Source of the DNA: Paenibacillus tyrphae
Lineage (GTDB): Bacteria > Bacillota > Bacilli > Paenibacillales > NBRC-103111
Direction of reading: 5' to 3'
Assembly: GCF_024158745.1 (NCBI RefSeq)
Contig: NZ_JAMZAW010000029.1
Location: forward strand, 1-64,000
DNA length: 64,000 nucleotides
Position 1 is the first letter of the stretch; each line of letters starts with the position of its first letter. Both the position numbers and the translations under genes were made by a program. Shown one piece after another: positions 41,336 through 50,607 of this stretch. A model generated the notes under the pieces. It was not told where the DNA came from, made no database searches, and saw only the letters and a program-made list of their open reading frames with translations.

Positions 41336-42676
41336 TTATTTTGCGCCGACCGACTTGGCTTGCGCGTCTTGAATTTTCTTCGCTATGTCTTCGGGCTTGG
41401 CGCCCATGAGCAGCTCCTGCAGGCCGTTGTTCACGACATCGGCTGCGGCCGAGCTCAGGCGTCCGTCATAAACCGGCGTCCGTTTCACGGTCCCTACCAT
41501 GTTATGAACCTTGGCGAACAGTGAGGAAACTTTGGTTGTATCGAGATCGACCTTGTAGCTAACGAGCTGATTGCTTTCCAGCGTCGCCTTCTGTGCCGCC
41601 GGGCCGGACATAGCGTAAATCAGCTCATACGCCGCTTCTTTGCTTGCGCCGGACGTTTTCTTGCTCATGCCGAGACCGGTTCCGACGACGCCGGCAAGGG
41701 AGTTCGGGTCGCCTTTGCCGTTCGGAACGGAAGGCAGCACCGTCACGTCCATGCCGTTCAGCACTTCTTTGGACGCATTGGCCGCAAGGTTCGTCAGCGC
41801 CCAGCCGCCGTCGATCATCATCGCCGCTTTGCCTTGCGCGAACATTTGCTCCATCTGCGTATTGTCGATGCTGTTGAAGCCGTCCTGGAACGCGCCGGCT
41901 TTGCCGAGCTGCTGCAGGTATGTCAGTGCCTGCACGAATTCCGGATCGGTGAACTTCGCGCCTTTTTGCTCGGCCGCGTTCAGGAACCATTCCGTTCCCG
42001 TCACACGGTCGGCCAAGGAACTCAAAATACTGGATTGCGCTAGCCAGGCCGCTTTGTTCCCGAGAGCGATCGGTGTTATTTTTTCTTTCTTGAACGTTTC
42101 GACCAGACTCATCATGTCATCCCACGTTTTCGGCGGCTTGACATTGTGTTTATCGAACATGGCTTTGTTGTAGTATAAAATCGATGTCGGAGACAGCCCC
42201 ATCGGAGCAGCATAAATGTTGCCGTTCAGCGTGAAGTCGTCGAAGGAGCCCGGCAGGAAGCCGTTTTTCCAATCCGCTTTGCTGTCCAGCAGCGGATTGA
42301 TCGGCTGAAGCAGATCGCCTCCGGCGAATTCCTTGGTCATAACGCCGGGCCACATCACAAACAAGTCGGGCATTTCGTTCGCCGCCGCAACCGTTTTCAA
42401 ACGGGCTCTGTAACCATCTGGCGGAATGCCCTGAATATCCAACTCCACGTTCGGGTGATCCTTCTTGTACTGCTCCATGATTCCACGCATCGTTTTGGCG
42501 CGCAGATCGTCCCCGGTGAAGTTATGCCATAGCGAAAGCTTTACTTTATCGGACGCTTTTCCTTTGTCTCCGCCCGCGCTGCCGCCTGTGCCCGCTTGAT
42601 CCCCACCCGAGCCGCAGCCGGCGAGAAGCGAAAGCGAGAGGGTCAACAGGACTCCCGTTGTAGCCGCTTTGTTCAT
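41336..42676 (-). CDS. Carbohydrate ABC transporter substrate-binding lipoprotein
   Basis: Extracellular solute-binding lipoprotein, 446 residues, with signal peptide and lipobox LLAGCG (Cys about 21) followed by a Gly-rich linker. The type II binding fold (SBP_bac_1) includes LSLWHNFTGDD near the N-terminus, MSLVETFKKEKITPIALG (about 185-202), and GKAAMMIDGGWAL (about 285-297). These are classic CUT1-class marks. The gene is first in the importer operon, with promoter at 42713-42742. The cargo is unknown but probably an oligosaccharide or sugar conjugate. Confidence 0.88.
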   Translation of the reverse strand: MNKAATTGVLLTLSLSLLAGCGSGGDQAGTGGSAGGDKGKASDKVKLSLWHNFTGDDLRAKTMRGIMEQYKKDHPNVELDIQGIPPDGYRARLKTVAAANEMPDLFVMWPGVMTKEFAGGDLLQPINPLLDSKADWKNGFLPGSFDDFTLNGNIYAAPMGLSPTSILYYNKAMFDKHNVKPPKTWDDMMSLVETFKKEKITPIALGNKAAWLAQSSILSSLADRVTGTEWFLNAAEQKGAKFTDPEFVQALTYLQQLGKAGAFQDGFNSIDNTQMEQMFAQGKAAMMIDGGWALTNLAANASKEVLNGMDVTVLPSVPNGKGDPNSLAGVVGTGLGMSKKTSGASKEAAYELIYAMSGPAAQKATLESNQLVSYKVDLDTTKVSSLFAKVHNMVGTVKRTPVYDGRLSSAAADVVNNGLQELLMGAKPEDIAKKIQDAQAKSVGAK

Positions 42677-42712
42677 CTTACGAACCCTCCTTGTATATGT
42701 GTGTACTGCTTC

Positions 42713-42742
42713 AGTATAGAGGACAACCCCCGGGATACGTAA
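42713..42742 (-). promoter_or_regulatory. Promoter of the sugar importer operon
   Basis: Minus strand: -35 TTACGT (42742-42737), 18-nt spacer, -10 TATACT (42718-42713). The gene is separately transcribed from the sensor and regulator genes. Confidence 0.5.
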
Positions 42743-42775
42743 CGGGAGAGATTTCGGCCCTAGGGTGGAAAGAAT

Positions 42776-44320
42776 TCAGTCTTTGACCGACTGCCTGAAT
42801 TCCGACGGCGTCTGTCCGGTATGCTTTTTGAACTGCTGGCTGAAATATTTGATGTCCTCGTAGCCGACCCGGTTCGCCACTTCGCTGATTTTCGCCTGCG
42901 ACTCCTGCAAAATTTCCGCGGCCCGCCGCATCCGCTCCCGCGTGACGAATTCGATATAGTTCAGCCCCGTCTCCCGCTTGAACACTTCGCTGAAGTGGTT
43001 CGGGTTCAAGTGAACGAATTTGGCCACCTGCTGCAGCGATAAGTTTTGGTCCAGATGCTCCTTGATGTAGGCGATCGATTTTTGAATATACGCATAGGGC
43101 TTGTCGGCAATCGCTTCGTGAAACGCCGCCATCACCGAGGACAGCAGCTTGAACACCTCGTCCTCGGCGCGCGAATCGACTTCGAACGTATGGAGGGCGG
43201 CCGGTGCCGCCTCCGGCTTCCCGCCGCCCTGCGACCGCTCCAGCCAGCGGTGGCCGGCAATGACCATCGATTGCAGATACGCCTGCACTGAAGACGGAAT
43301 GGCCGCCGGATCTTCGAGCTGCTCCCGTACCTTCCGGTTCACCCAATGCCGCAGGTCGGCCCCGTTGTTGCTCATCAGAATGGCCGCCAGCTCCGACTCC
43401 TCCTTCTGGGAGCAGACGGTCCGGCCGCCGCAGCGGTCCGCGATGTCCCCGGACGTGTACAGCCCCTCGGCCCCGAGCAGTCCGCGGTACGCAAATACCG
43501 TCCCGGCTTCCCGATAAGAGGCCTGCAGCTCGCCGTACGAAGCCACGGAACGGCCAAGCGCCGCGAACACCGTACATTTCAACGTCCGCCGCACCCGGTC
43601 GATGGCCCGTTCCAAGCCGCTGCAGTCGGATACGCGGGCTTCCTCCCGCACGACAAGCACGATTCGGTCCGCCTTCAGCATCGTTACCGCCGGAAGCAGC
43701 TCATAGAGCATATTTTCGGCAGCTCCGAGCAAAAGACCGGCGAGCGCTCCGTCCCCCCAGCCCGTTGCCGCGAGCAGCAGCACCCGCATCGGCGCCAGAG
43801 ACGATTCGTCCGGCTGCACGCCGTTTTTGCGGAACCAGGCCTGCACCGGTGCCAGGGACGATTCGTCGCCCTGGATCAGCAGCCGATCCAGCAGCTGGCT
43901 GCGCAGTGCCGCCGTTTGCATCGTTTCCTGCTTGGCGTTCTCCCATTTATCCATGATGCGCTGCTTCGCCTTCATCGCCGCTTTAATAATTTCCTCGGGC
44001 CGGCTTGTCTTGAGCAGGTAATCGGTCACTCCTTCGCGCAGCGCCTGCTGGGCGTATGCAAAATCGTCGTAGCCCGTCAGAATGACGGTTTCCGTGTCCG
44101 GGAGCAGCCGCTTCACCTCGTGCGCGAGCTGAATGCCGTCCATCCCCTGCATGCGGATGTCCGTGAGCAAAATATTCGGCTTCTCCACCGGGATGCGCGC
44201 TAGCGCTTCCTCGGCGGACGAAGCCGGGGGAAGCAGCGTCAAGCCGAGCTCCTTCCAGTCGATGACGGTACACAGACCGTTCCTTATGATCACTTCGTCG
44301 TCTACGATTAAAATTTTCAT
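42776..44320 (-). CDS. Response regulator, AraC type (YesN-like)
   Basis: Two-component response regulator, 514 residues. The receiver domain (1-120) has DDE at 7-9, phospho-Asp in LLTDIRMQGMDG (about 56), and Lys in LLKTSRPE. A long central region (about 140-400) of unknown fold is typical of Paenibacillus YesN proteins, and the AraC helix-turn-helix spans about 410-512 (VAKFVHLNPNHFSEVFK, VGYEDIKYFSQQFKKHTG). The start overlaps the sensor kinase stop by 4 nt (ATGA). It probably activates the adjacent sugar importer promoter. Confidence 0.88.
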   Translation of the reverse strand: MKILIVDDEVIIRNGLCTVIDWKELGLTLLPPASSAEEALARIPVEKPNILLTDIRMQGMDGIQLAHEVKRLLPDTETVILTGYDDFAYAQQALREGVTDYLLKTSRPEEIIKAAMKAKQRIMDKWENAKQETMQTAALRSQLLDRLLIQGDESSLAPVQAWFRKNGVQPDESSLAPMRVLLLAATGWGDGALAGLLLGAAENMLYELLPAVTMLKADRIVLVVREEARVSDCSGLERAIDRVRRTLKCTVFAALGRSVASYGELQASYREAGTVFAYRGLLGAEGLYTSGDIADRCGGRTVCSQKEESELAAILMSNNGADLRHWVNRKVREQLEDPAAIPSSVQAYLQSMVIAGHRWLERSQGGGKPEAAPAALHTFEVDSRAEDEVFKLLSSVMAAFHEAIADKPYAYIQKSIAYIKEHLDQNLSLQQVAKFVHLNPNHFSEVFKRETGLNYIEFVTRERMRRAAEILQESQAKISEVANRVGYEDIKYFSQQFKKHTGQTPSEFRQSVKD

Positions 44321-46077
44321 GCGTGCTCCTCCAATACCGGAATGCTAAAAGAAACGCGGGTGCCTTTGCCCGGCTCGCTGTCGATCGTCAGCCCCGCTTC
44401 GCTGCCGTAATGCAGCATCAGGCGCTGGTGCACGTTGCGTAAGCCATAGCTGGTCTTGGCCGCAGGCGCGCCGTTCCCCGTCCAAGCGAGCTGCCGGCGA
44501 ATTTCGCGCAGCTTGTCCGCCTCGATGCCGATCCCCGTATCCTCGACGACAAATTTCATCCGCGCGCCGCTCAGCTCGCCGTGAACATAGACGAAGCCGG
44601 GCTGCTGTTTTTTCTGAATGCCGTGAATCAGGCTGTTCTCGATCAGCGGCTGAAGCAGCAGCTTAAGCATCGGCTGCTGGAGCATGGCCGGGTCGATGTA
44701 CACCTCCATCTCGAATTGGCCGGGAAAGCGGATCGATTGCACGTAAGCATAGTTCTGCGCATGCGCGATCTCCTGCTGCACGGGGCAAAACTCCTCGCCC
44801 TTGTTCAGGCTGAACCGGAGAAAATCGCTGAGCGCCCCGACCATCTCGGCGATCTGCCGGTCCTGGTTCATCAAGGCCATCCAATGGATCGAGGATAGCG
44901 TATTGTACAAAAAGTGCGGGTTGATCTGCGCCTGAAGAGCGAGGATGTCGGCTTCCTTTTTCTTCGCCTCGTTCAGCTGCACCTGCTCCTTCAGCCGCTG
45001 AATCCGGTCGCTGAGCTTGTTGTAGCTGTGCAGCAGCAGGCCGACCTCGTCGCTGCTTTTCACCTCGTACGTCGGGATCGGCTCGTCCGGGTTGATGTCC
45101 TTCATCGTCTGCGTCATCCGGGTCAGCGGCCGCGTCACCCACTGGATGAAATAAAGCACCAGTCCGGCGGCCAGCAGCAGCGAGATGCCGACCGCTACCG
45201 CGGTAACCGTCAGCACATAGACGTTCTGCGCCGTATAGATTTCGGTCGGGATGAAGCCGACCAGCTTCCAGTTGAGGCTCGGGAGCGTATAGTACAAAAT
45301 CGTTTTCTGCCCGTCCCCTTGGCCGTAATTGAGCACGCCGCTCGGCTCCGCCATCGGCCCGATATCCGGGAACGGCTCGCTGACGGGACGGTTCAGCCAC
45401 CCGGACTCGCCGCCGGACAAAATCCGGTTGTTCGCGTCCAGCAGCAGCACGAAGCCTTTGGCTTCCCAGCCGGATTCCTTCAAATAGCGGGCAATCTCGG
45501 CTTCGTCCAAGCTGATGGACAGCTCGCCGAGCGGCTTGAAGTTATTCACGTTGCGGATCGGACGGACAAGGGAGACGACTTTCTTCAGCCCTTCCGTCGT
45601 CCGATTCTCGTACAGCGGCGTCCACCATTTGGTGCTGCTGCGGTAAATTTCCTCGTTCTTGCGGAGCACTTCCGGTAGCCCCGAATAAAGCACCGTCGAG
45701 TTGGACAGCGGCGGATAGCCGTTCGCCGATTTGATGGTGATGTTGGAAATATATTTTTTGGAAAAAGCCAGATTGGTCAAAAAGCCGACGTTGAGCGTAT
45801 AGCGGGCCACGTCCTCCCGGTCGTTGTCCAGATACGCCTGAACCTCCCGCTGGCCGATAATAAACAGGGACATGTTCTCGACGTCCTGTATAACGAACTC
45901 CAGCTTATCCGCTATTTGACGCAGCGTGTTCATGCCCGATTGCTTCGCCTTCTCCTCCGTGGCGGAGGTCGCTATATTGTACGAAACCGCTCCCGTGGCG
46001 AGCAGCGGCAGGACAATCGCAAGCAGGAGCAGCAGGGACAGCTTGTGTTTGAGCGACTTCGACAGCCACCGTTTCAT
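44317..46077 (-). CDS. Sensor histidine kinase (YesM-like)
   Basis: Sensor kinase, 586 residues. It has an N-terminal transmembrane helix (about 11-31), a large extracellular sensor domain (about 35-285, dCache-like), a second helix (about 287-310), then HAMP (about 310-365). The His_kinase domain has the phospho-His in INPHFLYNTLSSIHW (about 395-409), and HATPase includes VEDTGIGIEADKL. This is the 5TMR/YesM pattern, usually sensing extracellular sugars or polymers. A cre-like site lies upstream (46111-46125). It pairs with the overlapping response regulator. Confidence 0.88.
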   Translation of the reverse strand: MKRWLSKSLKHKLSLLLLLAIVLPLLATGAVSYNIATSATEEKAKQSGMNTLRQIADKLEFVIQDVENMSLFIIGQREVQAYLDNDREDVARYTLNVGFLTNLAFSKKYISNITIKSANGYPPLSNSTVLYSGLPEVLRKNEEIYRSSTKWWTPLYENRTTEGLKKVVSLVRPIRNVNNFKPLGELSISLDEAEIARYLKESGWEAKGFVLLLDANNRILSGGESGWLNRPVSEPFPDIGPMAEPSGVLNYGQGDGQKTILYYTLPSLNWKLVGFIPTEIYTAQNVYVLTVTAVAVGISLLLAAGLVLYFIQWVTRPLTRMTQTMKDINPDEPIPTYEVKSSDEVGLLLHSYNKLSDRIQRLKEQVQLNEAKKKEADILALQAQINPHFLYNTLSSIHWMALMNQDRQIAEMVGALSDFLRFSLNKGEEFCPVQQEIAHAQNYAYVQSIRFPGQFEMEVYIDPAMLQQPMLKLLLQPLIENSLIHGIQKKQQPGFVYVHGELSGARMKFVVEDTGIGIEADKLREIRRQLAWTGNGAPAAKTSYGLRNVHQRLMLHYGSEAGLTIDSEPGKGTRVSFSIPVLEEHA

Positions 46078-46110
46078 TGTGTCGTTCCCCCGTTTAGCTT
46101 GGAAATGGAA

Positions 46111-46125
46111 TTGTAAGCGTTGCGA
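46111..46125 (-). promoter_or_regulatory. cre-like site before the sensor kinase gene
   Basis: TTGTAAGCGTTGCGA fits the CcpA consensus WTGNAANCGNWNNCW except for the 14th base (G for C). It lies 34 bp before the kinase start, between it and the divergent D-amino-acid operon. Confidence 0.45.
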
Positions 46126-46193
46126 TGCCTTAATACTAGCACATTTTCAGGGGGAAGCTAACATACTTTTTTTCAACCAAAAAAACTTTTTGT

Positions 46194-46221
46194 TTGATTT
46201 CACGCTGGATTATGTTAGTAT
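46194..46221 (+). promoter_or_regulatory. Promoter of the D-amino-acid operon
   Basis: TTGATT (46194-46199), 16-nt spacer, TAGTAT (46216-46221), with TATGT before the -10. A mirror copy CTAACATA (46158-46165) lies upstream, possibly the divergent kinase promoter. Confidence 0.4.
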
Positions 46222-46353
46222 CTTTCTCAGAATGACCCGGGGACCATGCAGCCCCCGGAAACGACCGGTCTGAAGAGGGAAATTCGGCTCGAATCAGGGC
46301 GGTGCTCTTACACTTATCAGAATATTCGAAATATTATGGGAGTGAGTGAGACG

Positions 46354-47460
46354 ATGAACGACCGACTGGATACCCCCAGCGTGATCATCGACACGGACAT
46401 CATGGAGCGCAACATCCGTTCCATGGCCGACTCGGCCAAAAAACTCGGCATCGCGCTGCGGCCCCATGCCAAAACGCACAAAATGCCATGGGTCGCGCAG
46501 AAGCAGCTGGACGCCGGCGCGGTAGGCATTACCGTCGCGAAAGTATCCGAGGCGGAAGTGATGGCAGAGCACGGCATCAAGAACATTTTTATTGCTTACC
46601 CACTTGTCACCCCGGCCAAAATCGCACGTGCGGTACGGCTCAGTGGGCAAATCGAGCTGATCGTCGGCGTCGACAGTCTGGACGGGGCCAAGCTGCTGTC
46701 CCAAGCCGCCGTTGAGGCGGGACGCGAGCTGCAGGTCCGCCTCGAGATCGATACCGGTCTGCGCCGGACAGGCGTGCCGTACGACCAAGCGGAAGCGCTG
46801 GCATCCGCCATCCATGCGATGGAAGGACTGCGCCTGACGGGCATCTACACGTTCCGCGGCGCGCTGCTCGGCGGCAAGCCGACGCTCGACCTGCAAGCGG
46901 CCGGCGCTGAGGAAGGCCGGCTGATGGCCGAGCTCGCAGACCGCATTCGCGCCCAGGGCGTGCCGATCGCGGACGTCAGCGTCGGCTCCACGCCTACAGG
47001 CCTTCAGGCCGCGGTGGCCAAAGGCGTGACCGAAATCCGGCCGGGTACTTACGTGTTCCAAGACCGGATGCAGGCCCGCCTCGGCGTCTGCTCGCTCGGC
47101 GATTGCGCCGGTAGCGTCCGCGTCACGGTCGTCAGCAGGCCGGCTGACGATCTGGCCGTAGTAGACGGAGGAAGCAAGACATTCGCCACCGACGTACAGC
47201 CGAACACGGACCCGATGCAGCTCAAAGGCTTCGGGCACGTCGTCGAGCTGGAGGACGCGGTGCTGGAGCGGATGTCGGAGGAGCACGGCATGCTGCGGCT
47301 CGGTCCAGCGGCCCAAGCTTCCGGCCTGAAAGCCGGCGATGTGCTGCACATCATCCCGAATCATATTTGCAGCACCGTCAATCTGCATGACAAAGTGTAT
47401 TTCAAGAGCGGCGACAACTATGAGGAGCGGGCCGTTCTGGCGCGCGGCAAGCTGCAGTAA
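46354..47460 (+). CDS. PLP-dependent D-amino-acid enzyme (D-threonine aldolase / D-serine dehydratase family)
   Basis: Fold-type III PLP enzyme of 368 residues. The cofactor lysine is in RPHAKTHK (about 33-40), the family signature near the N-terminus. VGSTPTG binds the phosphate (about 211-217). The C-terminal half has GFGHVVE and PNHICSTVNL (His/Cys, about 334-343), the metal site region of D-serine dehydratase and D-threonine aldolase. ATG 46354 has a GAG-rich upstream region; an ATG at 46336 is possible. The operon partner RidA handles enamine or imine products, which favours a dehydratase (2-aminoacrylate) over an aldolase, an inference only. Confidence 0.8.
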   Translation: MNDRLDTPSVIIDTDIMERNIRSMADSAKKLGIALRPHAKTHKMPWVAQKQLDAGAVGITVAKVSEAEVMAEHGIKNIFIAYPLVTPAKIARAVRLSGQIELIVGVDSLDGAKLLSQAAVEAGRELQVRLEIDTGLRRTGVPYDQAEALASAIHAMEGLRLTGIYTFRGALLGGKPTLDLQAAGAEEGRLMAELADRIRAQGVPIADVSVGSTPTGLQAAVAKGVTEIRPGTYVFQDRMQARLGVCSLGDCAGSVRVTVVSRPADDLAVVDGGSKTFATDVQPNTDPMQLKGFGHVVELEDAVLERMSEEHGMLRLGPAAQASGLKAGDVLHIIPNHICSTVNLHDKVYFKSGDNYEERAVLARGKLQ

Positions 47461-47478
47461 GCGGGGAGGCTCGAAATC

Positions 47479-49083
47479 ATGCTGGATCTTATCATTCGTA
47501 ACGGACGTATTGCGGACGGCACCGGAAATCCTTGGTTTTTCGGCGACGTTGGTGTCAAAGACGGGCGGATCGCCGCCGTCGGCCGGGTGGAGCAGGAAGC
47601 GAGAAGCGTCATCGATGCGCACCGCCAAGTCATCGCTCCCGGTTTTATCGACGGCCATTGCCACTCCGACCTGATGATTTTCGATCATCCGCACAGCGAG
47701 ATCAAAATCCGGCAGGGCGTGACGACGGAAGTCGTCGGCAACTGCGGACTCGCGCCGGCTCCCTTCGTAAAGGAGCGCGCCGAGCTGCTGCAGAGCTACG
47801 TCCAGCCGGTGCTGGGCAAGACGGACTGGGCATGGCCCTGGGAAACCGTCGAGCAGTACATGGAGCATCTGGCCCGCTCCGGCCCATCGGAGAACGTCGC
47901 CACCTACGTCGCGCACGGCGCGCTGCGCATCGCCGTCATGGGCTTTGCGAACCGCCCGGCTGCGCCGCACGAGCTGGAGCGCATGAAGCTGATGCTGGAG
48001 GAAGGGCTGCGGGCCGGCGCCATCGGGCTGTCCATCGGCCTGTTGTACGCCCCCGGCAGCTATACGGCCAAGGAAGAAATCGCAGAGCTGTGCTCCATCC
48101 TGCCGAAGTACGACGGGCTGTTCTCCACGCACATCCGCGGTGAAGGCAACAATCTGATTCCTTCCGTCAAGGAAGTGATCTGGATTGCGGAGAAAGCCGG
48201 CGTGCCGCTGCACATCAGCCACTTGAAGGCTGCCGGCAAGCGGAACTGGGGCAAGGTGCTGGAGGCGCTGGAGTTGATCGAGGACGCCCGGGCCCGCGGC
48301 ATGGACGTGACCTGCGACGTGTACCCTTACCACGCAGGCTCCACGACGCTGACGACCGTCCTTCCGCCATGGGTGCTCGAAGGCGGGATCGAAGGCACGC
48401 TGGAAGCGTTCCGCGATCCTTCGCTGCGCGCCCGCATCCGCGAGGAGCTTGGCCGCGAGCAGGACGATTGGGACAACCTCGTCTGCTCCACCGGCTGGCA
48501 GAGCGTCGTCATCTCGGCGGTGCATACCGAGAAGAACCGGCATCTGGAAGGCAAGCATATCGCGGAAATCAGCGAGGAGCGCGGCCAGCATCCGGCGGAT
48601 TGCATGATGGATCTGCTGCTGGAAGAGGAAGGACGCATCTCGATCGTGTACTTCCACATGTCGGACGACGACGTCTCGCAGGTGGTCCGGTATGAAAAGT
48701 CGCTGATCGCTTCCGACAGCCTAACCTGCGAAACCGGCAAGCCGCATCCCCGGCTGTACGGCACGTTCCCTCGCGTCTTCGCCAAATACGTGCGCGACCA
48801 GCGCGTGCTGTCGCTGGAGGAGGCGGTCCGCAAGCTGACGTCGTTCCCGGCGCAGCGCTTCAAGCTGGGCAAACGCGGATTGATCGTTCCCGGTTATGCC
48901 GCGGATCTGACCGTCTTCAATCCGGATACGATCCAGGATCTTGCCACGTTCGAAGAGCCGAGACAGTATCCGAACGGCATCTCGCACGTCATTGTGGCGG
49001 GCAAAACAACGCTCACCGGCGACCAACACACGCATGCCCGCGAAGGCGGACTTATTCGTGCAGCGTCGTGTTGCGCCCATTAA
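47479..49083 (+). CDS. N-acyl-D-amino-acid deacylase (D-aminoacylase)
   Basis: Zinc amidohydrolase of 534 residues hydrolysing N-acyl-D-amino acids. Landmarks: N-terminal LIIRNGRIADGTGNPW, GHCHSD (His 59/61 pair), VVGNCG (bridging Cys near 89), STHIRGE (about 215), HISHLK (about 244) and a C-terminal IASDS with Asp. Order and spacing match D-aminoacylases such as those from Alcaligenes. A GGGGAGG site lies upstream of ATG 47479, 18 nt after the PLP gene stop. Its free D-amino acid product would be the substrate of the preceding PLP enzyme. Confidence 0.85.
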   Translation: MLDLIIRNGRIADGTGNPWFFGDVGVKDGRIAAVGRVEQEARSVIDAHRQVIAPGFIDGHCHSDLMIFDHPHSEIKIRQGVTTEVVGNCGLAPAPFVKERAELLQSYVQPVLGKTDWAWPWETVEQYMEHLARSGPSENVATYVAHGALRIAVMGFANRPAAPHELERMKLMLEEGLRAGAIGLSIGLLYAPGSYTAKEEIAELCSILPKYDGLFSTHIRGEGNNLIPSVKEVIWIAEKAGVPLHISHLKAAGKRNWGKVLEALELIEDARARGMDVTCDVYPYHAGSTTLTTVLPPWVLEGGIEGTLEAFRDPSLRARIREELGREQDDWDNLVCSTGWQSVVISAVHTEKNRHLEGKHIAEISEERGQHPADCMMDLLLEEEGRISIVYFHMSDDDVSQVVRYEKSLIASDSLTCETGKPHPRLYGTFPRVFAKYVRDQRVLSLEEAVRKLTSFPAQRFKLGKRGLIVPGYAADLTVFNPDTIQDLATFEEPRQYPNGISHVIVAGKTTLTGDQHTHAREGGLIRAASCCAH

Positions 49084-49113
49084 TTTAACGAAACTATCGG
49101 AGGTATCCTATTT

Positions 49114-49578
49114 ATGTCCCAAATCGAACAACGTTTACAAGAACTCGGCATTACTTTGCCCCCGTCCCCGGAGCCGCGCTTTACGTACATTCCGTGCAAC
49201 CGGACGGGCAACCTGCTCTATTTGTCCGGACAAGATTGCCGCATTAACGGCGAATTGATGTACGAAGGCAAGCTGGGCAAAGAAGTTACGATCGAGCAAG
49301 GCCAAGAAGCGGCCCGTCAAACGATCATCAACTGCCTGGCCGTGCTGAAAGGCTACCTGGGCGACCTCGACCGCGTGGTCAAAATCGTCAAGCTGCTCGG
49401 CTTCGTCAACAGCACACCAGGCTTCGGCGATCAGCCGTATGTTATGAACGGCGCATCTAACTTGCTTGTCGATGTCTTCGGCGAGAACGGCAAGCACGCC
49501 CGCTCCGCGATCGGCACGAGCGACCTTCCGTTCCACACGCCGGTGGAAATCGAGCTGATTGTGGAAATCCGCGATTAG
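49114..49578 (+). CDS. RidA-family protein (enamine/imine deaminase)
   Basis: YjgF/YER057c/UK114-type protein of 154 residues, slightly longer than canonical RidA (about 125-130) because of an N-terminal extension. It has LYLSGQDCRINGE (about 29-41), the ring-binding region, and the C-terminal RSAIGTSDLPFHTPVEIELI, where the RidA catalytic Arg usually lies (here R of RSAIG). The exact catalytic Arg position cannot be proven here. It speeds hydrolysis of reactive 2-aminoacrylate to pyruvate and ammonia. GGAGG precedes ATG 49114. Confidence 0.85.
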   Translation: MSQIEQRLQELGITLPPSPEPRFTYIPCNRTGNLLYLSGQDCRINGELMYEGKLGKEVTIEQGQEAARQTIINCLAVLKGYLGDLDRVVKIVKLLGFVNSTPGFGDQPYVMNGASNLLVDVFGENGKHARSAIGTSDLPFHTPVEIELIVEIRD

Positions 49579-49607
49579 GCGAATCGAAGACGGTCGGCTT
49601 AATGTAG

Positions 49608-49652
49608 AAGCACCTCCGGCATCGGAATCCCCGAGTGCTAGAGGTGCTTTTT
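49608..49652 (+). terminator. Terminator of the D-amino-acid operon
   Basis: AAGCACCTC pairs with GAGGTGCTT, then T-run; likely also serves the opposing phosphotransferase gene. Confidence 0.85.
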
Positions 49653-49665
49653 ATATGGCTGCGCC

Positions 49666-50466
49666 TTAGCTGTTAAGCTGCCGGTTCACCAACTCCAGGA
49701 GCTTGCCCCGCTCCTCCTCCGTGATGCTCTCCACAAGCCGGGCGGCCGCAAGCGGCAGCATCCACGCCTCCATTGACTCCATCGTGCTGCCGGTAAGCCG
49801 TATGTATTCTTTCAAGTACGTCCTGCACAACTGCCGGCGCAGCGCGGTAAACAGCAGCTTCATCGGCTTCGGCATTCCCGGCGGAAGCGACGCATAGTCC
49901 AAAACGAGCCGCGTTCGGGCCGCATCACCATCCGGATGGCCGCTCATGCCGGTCATCCAGTCGATAATGACCGGACCTTGAGCGGTCATCATCATATTTT
50001 CGGGATGCAGGTCCCCGTGACACAGCCTGACCTCTTCGGGCAGCCGACTCAACCGCTCGATCACCCGCGCCTTGGTCTCCTCGGACAGCAAGGACGTTTC
50101 GCGGATGCGGCGTTCGAGGATCTCCTTCTGCTTCGGAAGCCCCGGAGCCTCACGGCGGTGCATTTCCGCGTGCAGCGCAGCGAGCTGCCCCGCAGCTTGA
50201 GCGATGCGCCAAGGCTTCGCCGCGATCACCTGCGTCAAGGTCGGACCCGCCACCCGTTCATATACGATTCCCCGTTTGCCCTCGGCCTCCTCGATTCCGT
50301 AAACCGCGGGCACCGGCAGTCCGAGCCCGGCCACCTGGCGGCTGATCTGCCATTCATATTCCATCAAGTCTCCGGTATGGGGCCGGAACACTTTGATGAT
50401 TTTATCGCTGCCCCATTCAAATACTTCCGCCGTATATCCTTGTCCGATGCGCTTCCCCAGCTTCAT
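49666..50466 (-). CDS. APH-family phosphotransferase
   Basis: Aminoglycoside phosphotransferase-like kinase of 266 residues. Motifs: GQGYTAEVF (glycine loop, about 8-16), IIKVFR (Lys, about 23-28), HGDLHPENM (catalytic loop, about 147-155) and IDWMTG (metal-binding Asp, about 164-169). Such kinases act on small molecules such as homoserine, choline or aminoglycosides, or repair metabolites. Substrate not deducible, and drug resistance should not be assumed. Confidence 0.8.
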   Translation of the reverse strand: MKLGKRIGQGYTAEVFEWGSDKIIKVFRPHTGDLMEYEWQISRQVAGLGLPVPAVYGIEEAEGKRGIVYERVAGPTLTQVIAAKPWRIAQAAGQLAALHAEMHRREAPGLPKQKEILERRIRETSLLSEETKARVIERLSRLPEEVRLCHGDLHPENMMMTAQGPVIIDWMTGMSGHPDGDAARTRLVLDYASLPPGMPKPMKLLFTALRRQLCRTYLKEYIRLTGSTMESMEAWMLPLAAARLVESITEEERGKLLELVNRQLNS

Positions 50467-50607
50467 GACGACGACTTCCCCTTCTCTTGGCCCGGTTGTG
50501 CCGGGGCAATGTAACTAAACTTGAAATTCGCTCCCGGAACCGATATAACTGACTATAGACGTTTTTATCCGGAAGCTGCTTCAGCTTTACCCGAGGGAGA
50601 CCCTGCT

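Noticed and set aside
46294..48657. Minus-strand frame of 787 codons opposite the D-amino-acid operon
   Set aside because: Antisense to two conserved enzymes with clear catalytic motifs; Arg/His/Asp-rich shadow.
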